From assembly GCA_963629575.1 (NCBI GenBank), contig CAVGIM010000001.1, forward strand, positions 62,001-126,000: a stretch of 64,000 bases of DNA. The letters are read 5' to 3'. A program made the position numbers and the translations under genes. This DNA comes from Hallerella sp963629575. Lineage in GTDB: Bacteria > Fibrobacterota > Fibrobacteria > Fibrobacterales > Fibrobacteraceae. The notes under the pieces were generated by a model that saw only the letters and a list, made by a program, of their open reading frames with translations, did no database searches and was not told the DNA's origin. Positions 25,397-33,724 of the stretch are shown here, one piece after another (the first letter of the stretch is position 1; each line of letters begins with the position of its first letter).

Positions 25397-26887
25397 TTAA
25401 TCCTTCATGGTTCCTGTCGAAAGAAATTTCAGATGCATATTGAACGCTCGGTCAAGAGCTATCGGGATATGCCTTCCTTTCGAAGTTCCTATGCTATAAT
25501 CTATATAATCGTTCAACAAAAAGCGATAGTCCGGGTGAGCGCATTTTTTGATTATTTCGCGTGCGCGGGTCACCGGATCGAGTCCGCGGAGGTCGGCGAG
25601 CCCCTGTTCCGTTACAAAAATGTTCGTTTCGTGGTCCGTGTGGTCGATATGCGTCACATAGGGGACTATCGCGCTGATCTTGCCCTCTTTTGCCGTCGAA
25701 GGCGTCATGAAAAATCCGAGGAGGCAGTTTCGGGAAAAGTCGGCGGAACCGCCGATGCCGTTCATGATGGAAGAGCCGCATACGTGCGAAGAGTTCACGT
25801 TGCCGAAGATGTCGCACTCGAGAGCCGTGTTCATGGAAATGACGCCCAGTCGCCGGATGACTTCGGGGTGATTGGAAATGTCCTGGGCGCGGAGGACGAA
25901 TTTTCGCTTGATGTCGGGATTTTCCCGGAAGAATTTCCAGGCGCTTTCGGAACACGTGAGGGCGGTGCCGCTCGCTCCGATTAGCTTGTCCGTTCGAACG
26001 AGTTCAAAGACCGCTTCCTGGATCACTTCGGTGAATAGGCTTACCGGTTCCTGCTTGGGATCTCTCGCCATTGCCGCGAGAACGGCGTTTGCAACGTTTC
26101 CGACGCCGCTCTGGTAGGGGAGGCCCTTGGGCAATCGCCCCTTCCTTCGCTCGTGGTCTAGAAATTCGAGAATGTGTCCGGCGATGATTGTGGATGTTTC
26201 GTCCGGTTCCGTAAACGGCCGGATGGTGTCGTGCCGGTTCGTGCGGACGATGGCGGCTATCTTTTTGGGGGGGACCTGCACATAGTCCTTTCCGACGCGG
26301 TCGAGAATCCGCATGACGGGAATCGGGCTTGCGCGAGGGGGCAGTTCGGACAGGTAGCAGTCGTGCATTCCGAAGAGGGAATCTCCGTAGGCGGCGCTCC
26401 ACTCGACGATGATTCGGCTTGCAGCCTGGAGAAACTCGACGGAATTTCCGCAAGACGAGGAGAGCCGAATCTTGCCGTCGCCCGAGACGTCGGTCGCTTC
26501 GACAATCGCTGTCGTCGGTTTCGGCAAGAATCCGTTTCGTACGAGCCTTCCCATTACGCCTAGATGCGTATCGGTGTAGAAAACGTCTCCGCGGTTGATT
26601 GCGTTTCGCAAGTCCTTGTTCGACTGGTATGGCGCTCTCAGGCGGATTGCGTTTGCCCGCGCCAGCTCCCCGTCGCATTCGTCGCCTGTCGAGGCTCCCG
26701 AAAAAAGCGTAACCTGAAAAGGCTTTCCCGCATCGTGGAGTTTCTTTGCGCGCTTGGCAAGAGCTTTCGGAACCGCTTTCGGGTAGCCGGCGAGCGTGAA
26801 TCCGGAAACGCCGAGAATTTCTCCGTTCTCGATGAGTTCCGCGGCTTCCTCGGCGGACATTTCCTTGGATGCAATGTCAGAAGTCAT
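25397..26887 (-). CDS. Acetyl-CoA hydrolase/CoA-transferase family protein
   Basis: 496-residue enzyme of the Cat1/AarC family that moves CoA between short acids such as succinate, acetate and propionate. Features: an N-terminal VSGFTLAGYPKAVPKAL, the probable catalytic Glu in VSLFTEVIQEAVFEL, and ECDIFGNVNSSHVCGSSIMN with IGGSADFSRN. It lies 58 bases upstream of the methylmalonyl-CoA decarboxylase-like genes on the same strand. A propionyl-CoA:succinate CoA-transferase role would close a succinate-to-propionate cycle, but acetate is equally possible. Its start overlaps the end of mutY by 11 bases. Confidence 0.85.
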   Translation of the reverse strand: MTSDIASKEMSAEEAAELIENGEILGVSGFTLAGYPKAVPKALAKRAKKLHDAGKPFQVTLFSGASTGDECDGELARANAIRLRAPYQSNKDLRNAINRGDVFYTDTHLGVMGRLVRNGFLPKPTTAIVEATDVSGDGKIRLSSSCGNSVEFLQAASRIIVEWSAAYGDSLFGMHDCYLSELPPRASPIPVMRILDRVGKDYVQVPPKKIAAIVRTNRHDTIRPFTEPDETSTIIAGHILEFLDHERRKGRLPKGLPYQSGVGNVANAVLAAMARDPKQEPVSLFTEVIQEAVFELVRTDKLIGASGTALTCSESAWKFFRENPDIKRKFVLRAQDISNHPEVIRRLGVISMNTALECDIFGNVNSSHVCGSSIMNGIGGSADFSRNCLLGFFMTPSTAKEGKISAIVPYVTHIDHTDHETNIFVTEQGLADLRGLDPVTRAREIIKKCAHPDYRFLLNDYIDYSIGTSKGRHIPIALDRAFNMHLKFLSTGTMKD

Positions 26888-27938
26888 GCGCTAAAGCTAG
26901 GATTTTATGTCCTAGGCTGGTAAAGATTTTCGTGGAAATCCTTTCCCTGGAAATCCACTCCCCGTCGATTCCGCCATGCGTCTTGACTTCGGCGCAAAGA
27001 ACTCGGCACTCGATTTTGTATCGCGTGATGGAATGGCTGACCGTTCCCGTGAAGCGGAACCGATTGACGTTTTCGAAGGGGACGGTTCTTTCGGCGATTC
27101 CCGGGAAAGCGTCGCGCCCGGTGTCCGCGTATTCGAACAGGGGGAACATCGGCTGCTTTTTGAGAAAGGGCGATTCGGACGATGTTCGCAAGAGGATGTT
27201 TCCGCAAGAGTCGAACAGCACGAGTGCGAAACCGGTCCACGATTCGTAGCGAATCTTCTTCTTCGGGGGAAATTCCTTTTGGCGGTTTTCCTGAAAGGCC
27301 TTGCAGGCTTCTTGAAGCGGACAGCGCTTGCAGTTCGGATTCGACTTCTTGCAGATTGTGCGTCCGAGCTCCATCAGGGCTTCGTTGGTGAGAAACGCGT
27401 CCTTGGCTCTAGCCCAGAATTTTGCCCGTTCCCAGTAGGTTTTCCTTTCGTTAGCTCCGTCGGTCGGCAGAAAATCCCATCCGTAAAGACGCGAGAAAAT
27501 GCGGATGAGGTTTCCGTCGAGTAGCGCTTCCGGTCTGTGGAAGGCTAAACTGAGAATCGCTCCGGCCGTGTAGGCGCCGATTCCCGGCAGGGCTTCCAAG
27601 GCGCTTCGGGTGTCGGGAAAGTTTCCCCGGTAGATGCCCATGATGATTCGCGCCGTTCGGAGAAGATTGCTCGCTCGGCTGTAGTAGCCGAGTCCTTTCC
27701 AATGTTCGAAAACGGATTCTTCGCTCGCCCTGGCGAGAGCCTTGACGGTCGGAAAGTCGCGCATCCATTGCCTGAAAGCTTTCTTGATGGCGGAAACCTG
27801 CGTTTGTTGCAGCATCGTTTCGCTTATCCAGACGAGATAGGGATCGCGCCTTTCGTACAGATCCTCGGGACGCCAGGGAAGTTTTGCGTGGTTTTCGATA
27901 AACCATTCGCAGAGAGCTTTATTGATCGAGATAAGAAT
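26877..27938 (-). CDS. mutY: A/G-specific adenine DNA glycosylase (start codon uncertain)
   Basis: Removes adenine mispaired with 8-oxoguanine. From the first ATG (27815) the protein is MLQQTQVSAIKKAF and 312 residues, but conserved family sequence continues upstream in the same frame: LPWRPEDLYERRDPY, then VWISET. The catalytic Glu of the SE-MLQQTQ motif lies in that upstream part, so the true start must be earlier. No ATG, GTG or TTG exists there; the best candidate is ATT at 27938 (AAGG nine bases before), giving 353 residues. Also seen: helix-hairpin-helix LPGIGAYTAGAIL, catalytic Asp in LLDGNLIR, and the 4Fe-4S ligands C-X6-C-X2-C-X5-C. Confidence 0.85.
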   Translation of the reverse strand: MLISINKALCEWFIENHAKLPWRPEDLYERRDPYLVWISETMLQQTQVSAIKKAFRQWMRDFPTVKALARASEESVFEHWKGLGYYSRASNLLRTARIIMGIYRGNFPDTRSALEALPGIGAYTAGAILSLAFHRPEALLDGNLIRIFSRLYGWDFLPTDGANERKTYWERAKFWARAKDAFLTNEALMELGRTICKKSNPNCKRCPLQEACKAFQENRQKEFPPKKKIRYESWTGFALVLFDSCGNILLRTSSESPFLKKQPMFPLFEYADTGRDAFPGIAERTVPFENVNRFRFTGTVSHSITRYKIECRVLCAEVKTHGGIDGEWISRERISTKIFTSLGHKILALAHDF

Positions 27939-29325
27939 AGCGATAGACCTTTCGATAAAAATCCCACTGCGCCTTGACCGCCTGTTCGATCGTATAGTCC
28001 TTGCTCCGGGCGTAAGCGTTTTCCCGGAGCTTTCGGTAGGCGGCTTCGTCGTTTTTCAGTGCGGCGCATTTTTCGAGTTGTCGCATCCAGGCTTCGGGAC
28101 TGTCGCTCGGGAGAATATAACCGCAGTTCTTCTCGAAAACGATATCCTGAGGTCCGCCCTTGTCGCTTACGATTGCCGGGGTGCCCGAGGCGAGCGATTC
28201 GACGACGACGTTTCCGAACGTGTCCGTGGTGCTGGGGAACAGGAGAAAGTCCGCATCCGCATAGAGACCCGCCAGCGTCTTTCCGCCCTGGACACCTGCA
28301 AAATGGACTTCCGGGGCGTTTCGAAATTCCTCCTTCAGCTCGTCGAGATACCAACCGTCGCCGACAAGCATCAGTTCCGCCTCCGGGTGCGTCTTTCGGA
28401 ATCCCATCCACAGCGTCCTTAAAAGCGGCAGATTCTTTTCCTTGGAAATTCGCCCTACATAGATGAAGCGGACCTTGCCCCTTTGGTCGGAAAATTTTTC
28501 CCAGGTGCCTTGTCCGCGAAGATCCGGGTTAAAGTTTTCGAGCGGGATTCCGCGGCGTAGGATCTCGACGTCTTTTGCGGGAACCTTGATGTCGCGAACG
28601 AGAATTTCCCGGTAATCCTTGCACGGGCTTACGACCGGTCGGGCGAAGCGATAGAAAATTCGCATGAGTCCGAGAACGTAACGGTGCATCCACTTGGCCT
28701 TTACGAGAGTCTTCGTGTAGGTGGGAACGTCTGTACGGTAGTGGCTCAGAACCTTGATCCCTGCGATCTTCGCGCAGAGGGCGACCGCCCACGCTCCGGG
28801 ACTTGGCGTTTCGAGTTCGATGAGATCGACCGGGTATCGCTTGATGAGGCGGAGAGCCGGCGCTATATGCGGAATGGCGAGTTCGCTGTTTGCGTAGCCG
28901 AGCTGCTCCATGCTGAAAATGCGAGGCAGGAGAATCACGTAGCCGTTTTCGACGACGCCGCGCGGTCGCGTATTGAAGGCGTTTCCGGCGAGGGCGGCCT
29001 TGTAGCCGTTCTTTCGCATGAACGAGATGACGTGTCGAAGGTTGTTCGCGATGCCGTTTACCTCGTCAAGGTTGTCCGAGTAGAATGCGACGCAAATATC
29101 TTCGTCGGAATGTCCCTTTCGCCATTTCTTCAGGAAAAATCGCAAGCGGACAAGCGGAATCAGATTGCGGAGGGCTTCCCACAAGACGATCGGCGGAATC
29201 AGGCACGTCCGCAGGTTTCCGGGCGGCTGGTGTCCGAACGAAAAGTATTTCGGAAAAACGCTGGTGACGACCCGTCCAAAAATCGCCGGGCGAGAATCGT
29301 ACAGGGTGAAATCTTTGTTTGACAT
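27919..29325 (-). CDS. Glycosyltransferase family 4 protein
   Basis: 468-residue GT-B glycosyltransferase. The C-terminal half has GRISKEKNLPLL, LMLVGDGWYLDELKEE, VHFAGVQGGKTLAGLYADAD and the E-X7-E-like FPSTTDTFGNVVVESLASG; the N-terminal half has RTDVPTYTKTLVKAKWMHRY. These patterns resemble glycolipid alpha-mannosyl/glucosyl transferases of the MgtA/DGDG type, but the sugar and acceptor cannot be read from the sequence. Start MSNKDFTLYDSRP at 29325 is preferred; a TATATT box lies nine bases before the ATG, so the mRNA may be nearly leaderless. Its end overlaps the mutY reading frame. Confidence 0.82.
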   Translation of the reverse strand: MSNKDFTLYDSRPAIFGRVVTSVFPKYFSFGHQPPGNLRTCLIPPIVLWEALRNLIPLVRLRFFLKKWRKGHSDEDICVAFYSDNLDEVNGIANNLRHVISFMRKNGYKAALAGNAFNTRPRGVVENGYVILLPRIFSMEQLGYANSELAIPHIAPALRLIKRYPVDLIELETPSPGAWAVALCAKIAGIKVLSHYRTDVPTYTKTLVKAKWMHRYVLGLMRIFYRFARPVVSPCKDYREILVRDIKVPAKDVEILRRGIPLENFNPDLRGQGTWEKFSDQRGKVRFIYVGRISKEKNLPLLRTLWMGFRKTHPEAELMLVGDGWYLDELKEEFRNAPEVHFAGVQGGKTLAGLYADADFLLFPSTTDTFGNVVVESLASGTPAIVSDKGGPQDIVFEKNCGYILPSDSPEAWMRQLEKCAALKNDEAAYRKLRENAYARSKDYTIEQAVKAQWDFYRKVYRYSYLDQ

Positions 29326-29467
29326 TTGCGGAATAATATAATTTTTTATTGCGCATTTTCTTGAAACGTTACAGAATTGACGGCACTTGCGCAAACGCTC
29401 CACGCTCCAATTGGGACGAAAGTTCGCGTTTTGCCCTTAAATATCGAGTCGGGCAAACCTCCGCAAG

Positions 29468-29830
29468 ATGCCGGATTTTTACTCGGGGACGGCGTATGAA
29501 CGCTTGTTTTTTGTCTCGGAACTAGCTAAATTGACAAAAGAGGAACAGAAAATGATCGATGAAGCGCAAAAGGCAAAATGGGACGCCGCGGCAATTCGGG
29601 AATACGCCATCAAGAGCGGGCGAAAAGAAGGGCGAGAAGAAGGTTTTAAAGAAGGTCTTGCGAAGGGTATGGAAAAAGGAATTCAAAATGGTATTAAAAA
29701 GGGAATCCTGGAAGGAAAAAGGCGGAATGCCTGCGAGATGGCAAAATCCTTGCTAGAACAAGGCGTTTCTGTCGAAATCATCGCCAAGGCTTCCAGGCTT
29801 TCCGCGGATGAGATTCGAAACTTGAAATAG
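29468..29830 (+). pseudogene. C-terminal remnant of a PD-(D/E)XK nuclease family transposase-like protein
   Basis: 120 codons that look like only the tail of Rpn/PD-(D/E)XK transposase-family proteins: AKLTKEEQKMIDEAQKAK, a charged repeat (GRKEGREEGFKEGLAKGMEK), then MAKSLLEQGVSVEIIAKASRLSADEI. The nuclease domain that should precede it is absent; the upstream 140 bases hold no matching sequence that I can see. It could still be expressed as a small coiled-coil protein from ATG 29468. It is best read as a decayed mobile-element remnant. Confidence 0.6.
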
Positions 29831-29868
29831 GCGAGAACGGAAAATGTCGGGTCAAAAGTTCAAGCGGC

Positions 29869-30564
29869 CTACGCGTTTGCGGGAACGGCGTCTTCGCTGT
29901 CTTCCATGTCGTCATCGCGAGAAAGCAATTCATCGCGCCAGTTCCCGAAATGCCTGTTTACGAACCCCAGGACGATTCCGACAAGAAAGGCCGCGGTAAC
30001 GGTTCCGATGCCGACGCTTCCGAGCGAATGCAAGAGCAAGGCGCATGCGCCGAGCGAAACCAGGACCATGGAAATGTCGAATCCGATTTTCACCTTGTGA
30101 AACCTGATGCCGGATATTTTGGAAACCGCCATCATGGCGCCTTCTCCGGCGAGCGGCATCACGCTTGCCGGCATGTAGAAGAATATCCCGATAGCTATCA
30201 GGACGACGCTGACCAGGGCGAAGGCGATTCGAATTCCGTAACTCTCTGGCGTAGGAAGAAAGCTCGCTCCCCAGTTGCAAATCGTGGTAAAATACCCGAA
30301 AATCACGCCGACAGCGATCTGCAATAGACTGATTGCCTTGAAGTTCTTTCGCAACAGGAGAACTTGCAGCAAGACGAGACCGATGTGGAAGAGAATCGTC
30401 GCCTTTCCCATTTCGATGCCCCAGACGCATGTCATCGTGTAGGGAATGCTGCTGACAGGGGAAACTCCCAGGTCGGATTTTACCGAAAACGCGATTCCCG
30501 CGGTCATGATAAAGAGTCCGACGAAATACATGATCAGGCGGACCCGTAGATTGGAATGATTCAA
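29869..30564 (-). CDS. YczE/YitT-like integral membrane protein
   Basis: 231 residues with five or six hydrophobic helices (LIMYFVGLFIMTAGIAFSV, IAFALVSVVLIAIGIFFYM, VGIGTVTAAFLVGIVLGFV). The opening FSVKSDLGVSPVSSIPYTM is typical of the YczE/YyaS/YitT membrane family, whose biochemical function is poorly known. The C-terminal tail is acidic (SRDDDMEDSEDA). It lies 39 bases from the end of the allophanate hydrolase gene on the same strand, so it could be co-transcribed with it and might serve in transport of a pathway compound; this is speculative. Confidence 0.7.
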   Translation of the reverse strand: MNHSNLRVRLIMYFVGLFIMTAGIAFSVKSDLGVSPVSSIPYTMTCVWGIEMGKATILFHIGLVLLQVLLLRKNFKAISLLQIAVGVIFGYFTTICNWGASFLPTPESYGIRIAFALVSVVLIAIGIFFYMPASVMPLAGEGAMMAVSKISGIRFHKVKIGFDISMVLVSLGACALLLHSLGSVGIGTVTAAFLVGIVLGFVNRHFGNWRDELLSRDDDMEDSEDAVPANA

Positions 30565-30603
30565 GCTGAGCCTCGATTTTTCGGGCGCAAATGTAAAAAT
30601 AAA

Positions 30604-32370
30604 CTAGCGTACTGGCAATTCTTGTACATCCGGGGAAAATTTTCTCCAGTCTCCAAGTTCCGAAATATCCCGGGCGGAAAACTTTTCCGGATTTTCGAGG
30701 ATGGAAGTGTCTCCGATAAATCCGGAAACCGTTCTGCCGTCGGATAGCTTGATTTTTCCGAAACCGAGTGGAGCCGGAATCCGCGCGACAAATTTTCCGA
30801 AATCGGCGGCATCCATTGCGTAGATTTCTACGTAGAAGCTGCTTTTTCCGCCTGCGACGAGTGCCGGCTTTTGAATTTTTCCGTCGGAAATGGCGAACAT
30901 TCGGTATTCCGGAGCGGTTCGCGAGCTTTCCAGAAATTCGGCGGAGGAAAGTTCCCCGTGAAGGGGTTCGCCTTTCAGGTGGGCGCCGCATACGGCAAAG
31001 TGAATTCTCGGTTCAAGAAACGGTGCGACCTTTTCTGCGACATCGAGTAATTTGAAATCGTCGAAGGCCTTGCCGACAACGGTGACGCCGAACGGGAACC
31101 TCGCGACTTTGGGGTCGGAACTACTTGCAAAGCCCGCGGGGATTGCAAGGGCGGAATAGTCGAGAAGGTTCATGTAGTTCGTGTAATAGCCCAGATTGGA
31201 ATTGAGCCGTATCGGATCCTTTTCGACTTCTTCCGTTCGGTAAATCGTTCCGGCTGTCGGCGTGAGAAGAACATCGACCTTGGAAAATTCCCTGTCGGCG
31301 ATTTTCTTTTTTCTTTGGAGAGAGTGAAATCCGGTGAAGACTTCGGACGGGTGCGGAATTTTGTTTGGAGCAATGATGGCTCTTGTCACGGGGTGGACGG
31401 AATCGGGGTGATCTTCGATGAATTTCCCGACGGCTTCGTAGCGTTCAAATACCCATGGGCCTTCGTAGAGCAGGCGTGCCGCTTCCAGAAACGGGGCAAA
31501 CGAGATGGAGACTTTCTTGCCTCCGGCCTTTTCAAAAATCGAGACGGCTTTCTCGAACGCCTTTCGAAAGTTCTCGTTTCCAAAGAATTCCAATTCGGAA
31601 TCTTCTGGAACGCCGAAAGTCCAATGCGTCGGGAGTCTTTCCGCTTTTCCGGTTTCGATCCACGGGGCGCTTCGGGAATAGTCGTCTTCGATATCTTCCT
31701 TGGCGGCAAGGTCCAAAAGGTATCTGGCGTCGGCATTGTCCAAGGCGAAGATCGAAACGCAGTCCAGGCTTTTGCAGGCGGGGACGACTCCGTTTGTGCT
31801 GACAAGTCCGCGTGTCGGTTTCACTCCGACCAGATTGTTGAATGCGGCGGGGACTCTCCCGGAACCTGCCGTGTCTGTTCCGAGAGAAAAGGAACACAGC
31901 CCGTAGGCGAGGGCGGCGGCGGAACCGGAGCTCGAACCACCGGAAATGTAGTCGGGCGCAAACTTGTTTGGAATGGAACCGTATGGCGAGCGAACCCCGA
32001 CAAGACCCGTTGCGAACTGGTCCATGTTCGTCTTGCCCAGCGGAATCGCGCCGAGATGAATCAGTCGTTCGACGATGAATGCGGATTTTCTTGGCGTATA
32101 GGCGAAGTCGGGACATGCGGCGGTCGTCGGCAGGCCTTGCAAGTCGATATTGTCCTTCACGGCAAACGGTATTCCGTATAGGGGAAGGTCCGCCGGAGAA
32201 TGTCCTTCCAGCTTTTCCAGACAGGCGTCTAGCTGTTCGGGGGGTGTCCGTGAAATCCAGATGGAGTGCGGGGCGTTTTCGATTCGCCTGGAAGCTTCGG
32301 CGATGACTTTGCGCGGAGAAAGAGCCCGGTTGCGGTAGGCGTCTAGAAGGGACGAAATCTTGAAATCCAT
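30604..32370 (-). CDS. atzF: Allophanate hydrolase
   Basis: Hydrolyses allophanate to ammonia and CO2, the last step of urea or guanidine breakdown by the carboxylase route. 588 residues. The amidase-signature domain has the Lys-Ser-Ser triad in PFAVKDNIDLQG, YISGGSSSGSAAALA and GTDTAGSGRVPAAF. The last 130 residues form the AtzF/DUR1 C-terminal domain (FAISDGKIQKPALVAGGKS, LGFGKIKLSDGRTVSGFIGD), which separates it from GatA and other amidases. A perfect 29-bp palindrome sits eight bases upstream of the start and is probably the operator of the adjacent ROK repressor. Confidence 0.92.
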   Translation of the reverse strand: MDFKISSLLDAYRNRALSPRKVIAEASRRIENAPHSIWISRTPPEQLDACLEKLEGHSPADLPLYGIPFAVKDNIDLQGLPTTAACPDFAYTPRKSAFIVERLIHLGAIPLGKTNMDQFATGLVGVRSPYGSIPNKFAPDYISGGSSSGSAAALAYGLCSFSLGTDTAGSGRVPAAFNNLVGVKPTRGLVSTNGVVPACKSLDCVSIFALDNADARYLLDLAAKEDIEDDYSRSAPWIETGKAERLPTHWTFGVPEDSELEFFGNENFRKAFEKAVSIFEKAGGKKVSISFAPFLEAARLLYEGPWVFERYEAVGKFIEDHPDSVHPVTRAIIAPNKIPHPSEVFTGFHSLQRKKKIADREFSKVDVLLTPTAGTIYRTEEVEKDPIRLNSNLGYYTNYMNLLDYSALAIPAGFASSSDPKVARFPFGVTVVGKAFDDFKLLDVAEKVAPFLEPRIHFAVCGAHLKGEPLHGELSSAEFLESSRTAPEYRMFAISDGKIQKPALVAGGKSSFYVEIYAMDAADFGKFVARIPAPLGFGKIKLSDGRTVSGFIGDTSILENPEKFSARDISELGDWRKFSPDVQELPVR

Positions 32371-32378
32371 AAATGCCT

Positions 32379-32407
32379 CTACTTTATAAAATCATTTTAT
32401 AAAGTAG
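32379..32407. promoter_or_regulatory. Perfect 29-bp palindrome upstream of atzF, likely ROK operator
   Basis: CTACTTTATAAAAT, a central C, then its exact reverse complement. The half site is shared with 33564-33592 (ACTTTATAAAAT). It lies immediately before the atzF start codon, so a bound repressor would block transcription. Confidence 0.75.
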
Positions 32408-32539
32408 CATTAAATTTCAAAAAGAGAGGAAAAAAGATTCTTCCAAAAAATACACGCGGCAATCGGCCGGCAAGATACGCACAACTATGTCGCGGTAAAC
32501 AAATTTTAAGGACAAAAATGTCGCCGAAGATTGAAAAGC

Positions 32540-33526
32540 CTAGACGGAGAGGTCGATGCGGTCGATAAAAATTTCCTTTGCCATCTTATACAGTCCGTTG
32601 AAGTATTCTTCCTGCAGATTGGTCTTGAAAGCCAGTCGAGGAAGCTGTGGACGGCGTAAATTCCTTCGCAATTTCTCGCCGAGATTCCGGGCGGAAAGTT
32701 CGTTGGCAAATCCTCCCGTAATGACGATGATCGCCGGATCCAGAAAAACGATTGTCGCGATGAGGACCTGCAAAATATGGGGAAAGGCAATGTCCAGGTT
32801 CGTGAACATTTTTGGCATTTCCCGCTGGTTGAAAGAGAAGGGAAATCGGGATAGTTCGCCGGCGAGATTCGCGCTCCCCCGCAATATCTTCCCGTCGACT
32901 AGAAATCCGCCGGCTGGCGGGTTTCCTTTTGGCGCAAAGAGAATGGCGACATTCTTTTCTTCGCTGTTCTTTTGGGAATATCCCAACGCGATGGCGTTCA
33001 TGTCGTTTTCGACGAGGATGGGCATTCGGAATATGTCGAACAGTTCTTTGGCGAGATTGATTCCGTCTAGTGCGGGAAAATCGCAAAACTCGACGGTTCC
33101 ATGGCTGATTCCGCCCTGGATTCCGATTGCGACGACGCAAACCTGGGGATGTCTTTCCACGTTTCGCCGAATAACTCGGCAGAGAGACTTTCTGTCGATG
33201 ACTTTTTCCCTGGTTTCGCCTTTTGCAAGAGTATTCCCCAATGTGTCGAAAATGCGGAATCGGATAGTCTGGATGCCGTTTTCGGAAAGGGCGTATAGGC
33301 ATAGAAACCGGTGCTTCGCGGCATTGTAACGGTAGGACTTTGCGGGGCGACCGCCGTTAGACGTTCGAAATTTTTCCTCGACGATTTCGCCCTTTTCGAA
33401 AAGACTGTTTAAAATGTACCCGCATGTTGCCGAAGTGAGCCCTGTCGCCTTGGAAAGTTCGGGCTTGGTGATGGATTCGCCTTGCAGCAGGATGCGCTTT
33501 ATTTTTTCGGTTGAATTGCTTGCCAT
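32540..33526 (-). CDS. ROK-family transcriptional regulator of the guanidine/urea locus
   Basis: 328-residue repressor of the NagC/XylR type. The N-terminal winged helix is in SITKPELSKATGLTSATCGYIL with wing NGGRPAKSYRYN. The rest is a ROK actin-like domain (VAIGIQGGISHGTVEF, VENDMNAIALGYS, DPAIIVITGGFANEL). The zinc-binding CXCGXXGC cluster usual in ROK kinases and NagC is absent, so the ligand site may be altered. The gene lies between atzF and the divergent importer operon, each preceded by the same palindrome, so it probably controls both. A ROK regulator paired with these genes is unusual; guanidine loci are often controlled by riboswitches. Confidence 0.85.
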   Translation of the reverse strand: MASNSTEKIKRILLQGESITKPELSKATGLTSATCGYILNSLFEKGEIVEEKFRTSNGGRPAKSYRYNAAKHRFLCLYALSENGIQTIRFRIFDTLGNTLAKGETREKVIDRKSLCRVIRRNVERHPQVCVVAIGIQGGISHGTVEFCDFPALDGINLAKELFDIFRMPILVENDMNAIALGYSQKNSEEKNVAILFAPKGNPPAGGFLVDGKILRGSANLAGELSRFPFSFNQREMPKMFTNLDIAFPHILQVLIATIVFLDPAIIVITGGFANELSARNLGEKLRRNLRRPQLPRLAFKTNLQEEYFNGLYKMAKEIFIDRIDLSV

Positions 33527-33563
33527 GATTCAAGACTCGCGAAAAAGGTTTACAATTTTGTCC

Positions 33564-33592
33564 CAACTTTATAAAATAATTTTAGAAAGTTG
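33564..33592. promoter_or_regulatory. Near-perfect 29-bp palindrome upstream of the importer operon, likely ROK operator
   Basis: CAACTTTATAAAAT, a central A, then its reverse complement with one mismatch. It lies in the divergent region between the ROK gene and the ABC importer genes, and overlaps a candidate promoter (TTTACA at 33550-33555, then TATAAA at 33570-33575), as expected for repression. Confidence 0.75.
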
Positions 33593-33724
33593 TCAATGGA
33601 TTTTTTTGAAAAAGGAACGAAACCTTGAAAAAACGGGGAAATTCGGAAGAAAAAGCCGAAACGGCAAAAGTTGGTATCGTTTTTGCTTTTGCTTCCCTCG
33701 AACATCCCTTCAAGCGAGGTCTTT

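Noticed and set aside
33541..33720. Longer N-terminus for the substrate-binding protein from 33671
   Set aside because: It would place 18 residues before a complete signal peptide, while GAGG precedes the ATG at 33725.
33527..33724. Guanidine riboswitch (ykkC types) before the importer genes
   Set aside because: No ACGR-type loops or the conserved ykkC core are visible; the leader is short and AT-rich and is taken up by the palindromic operator.
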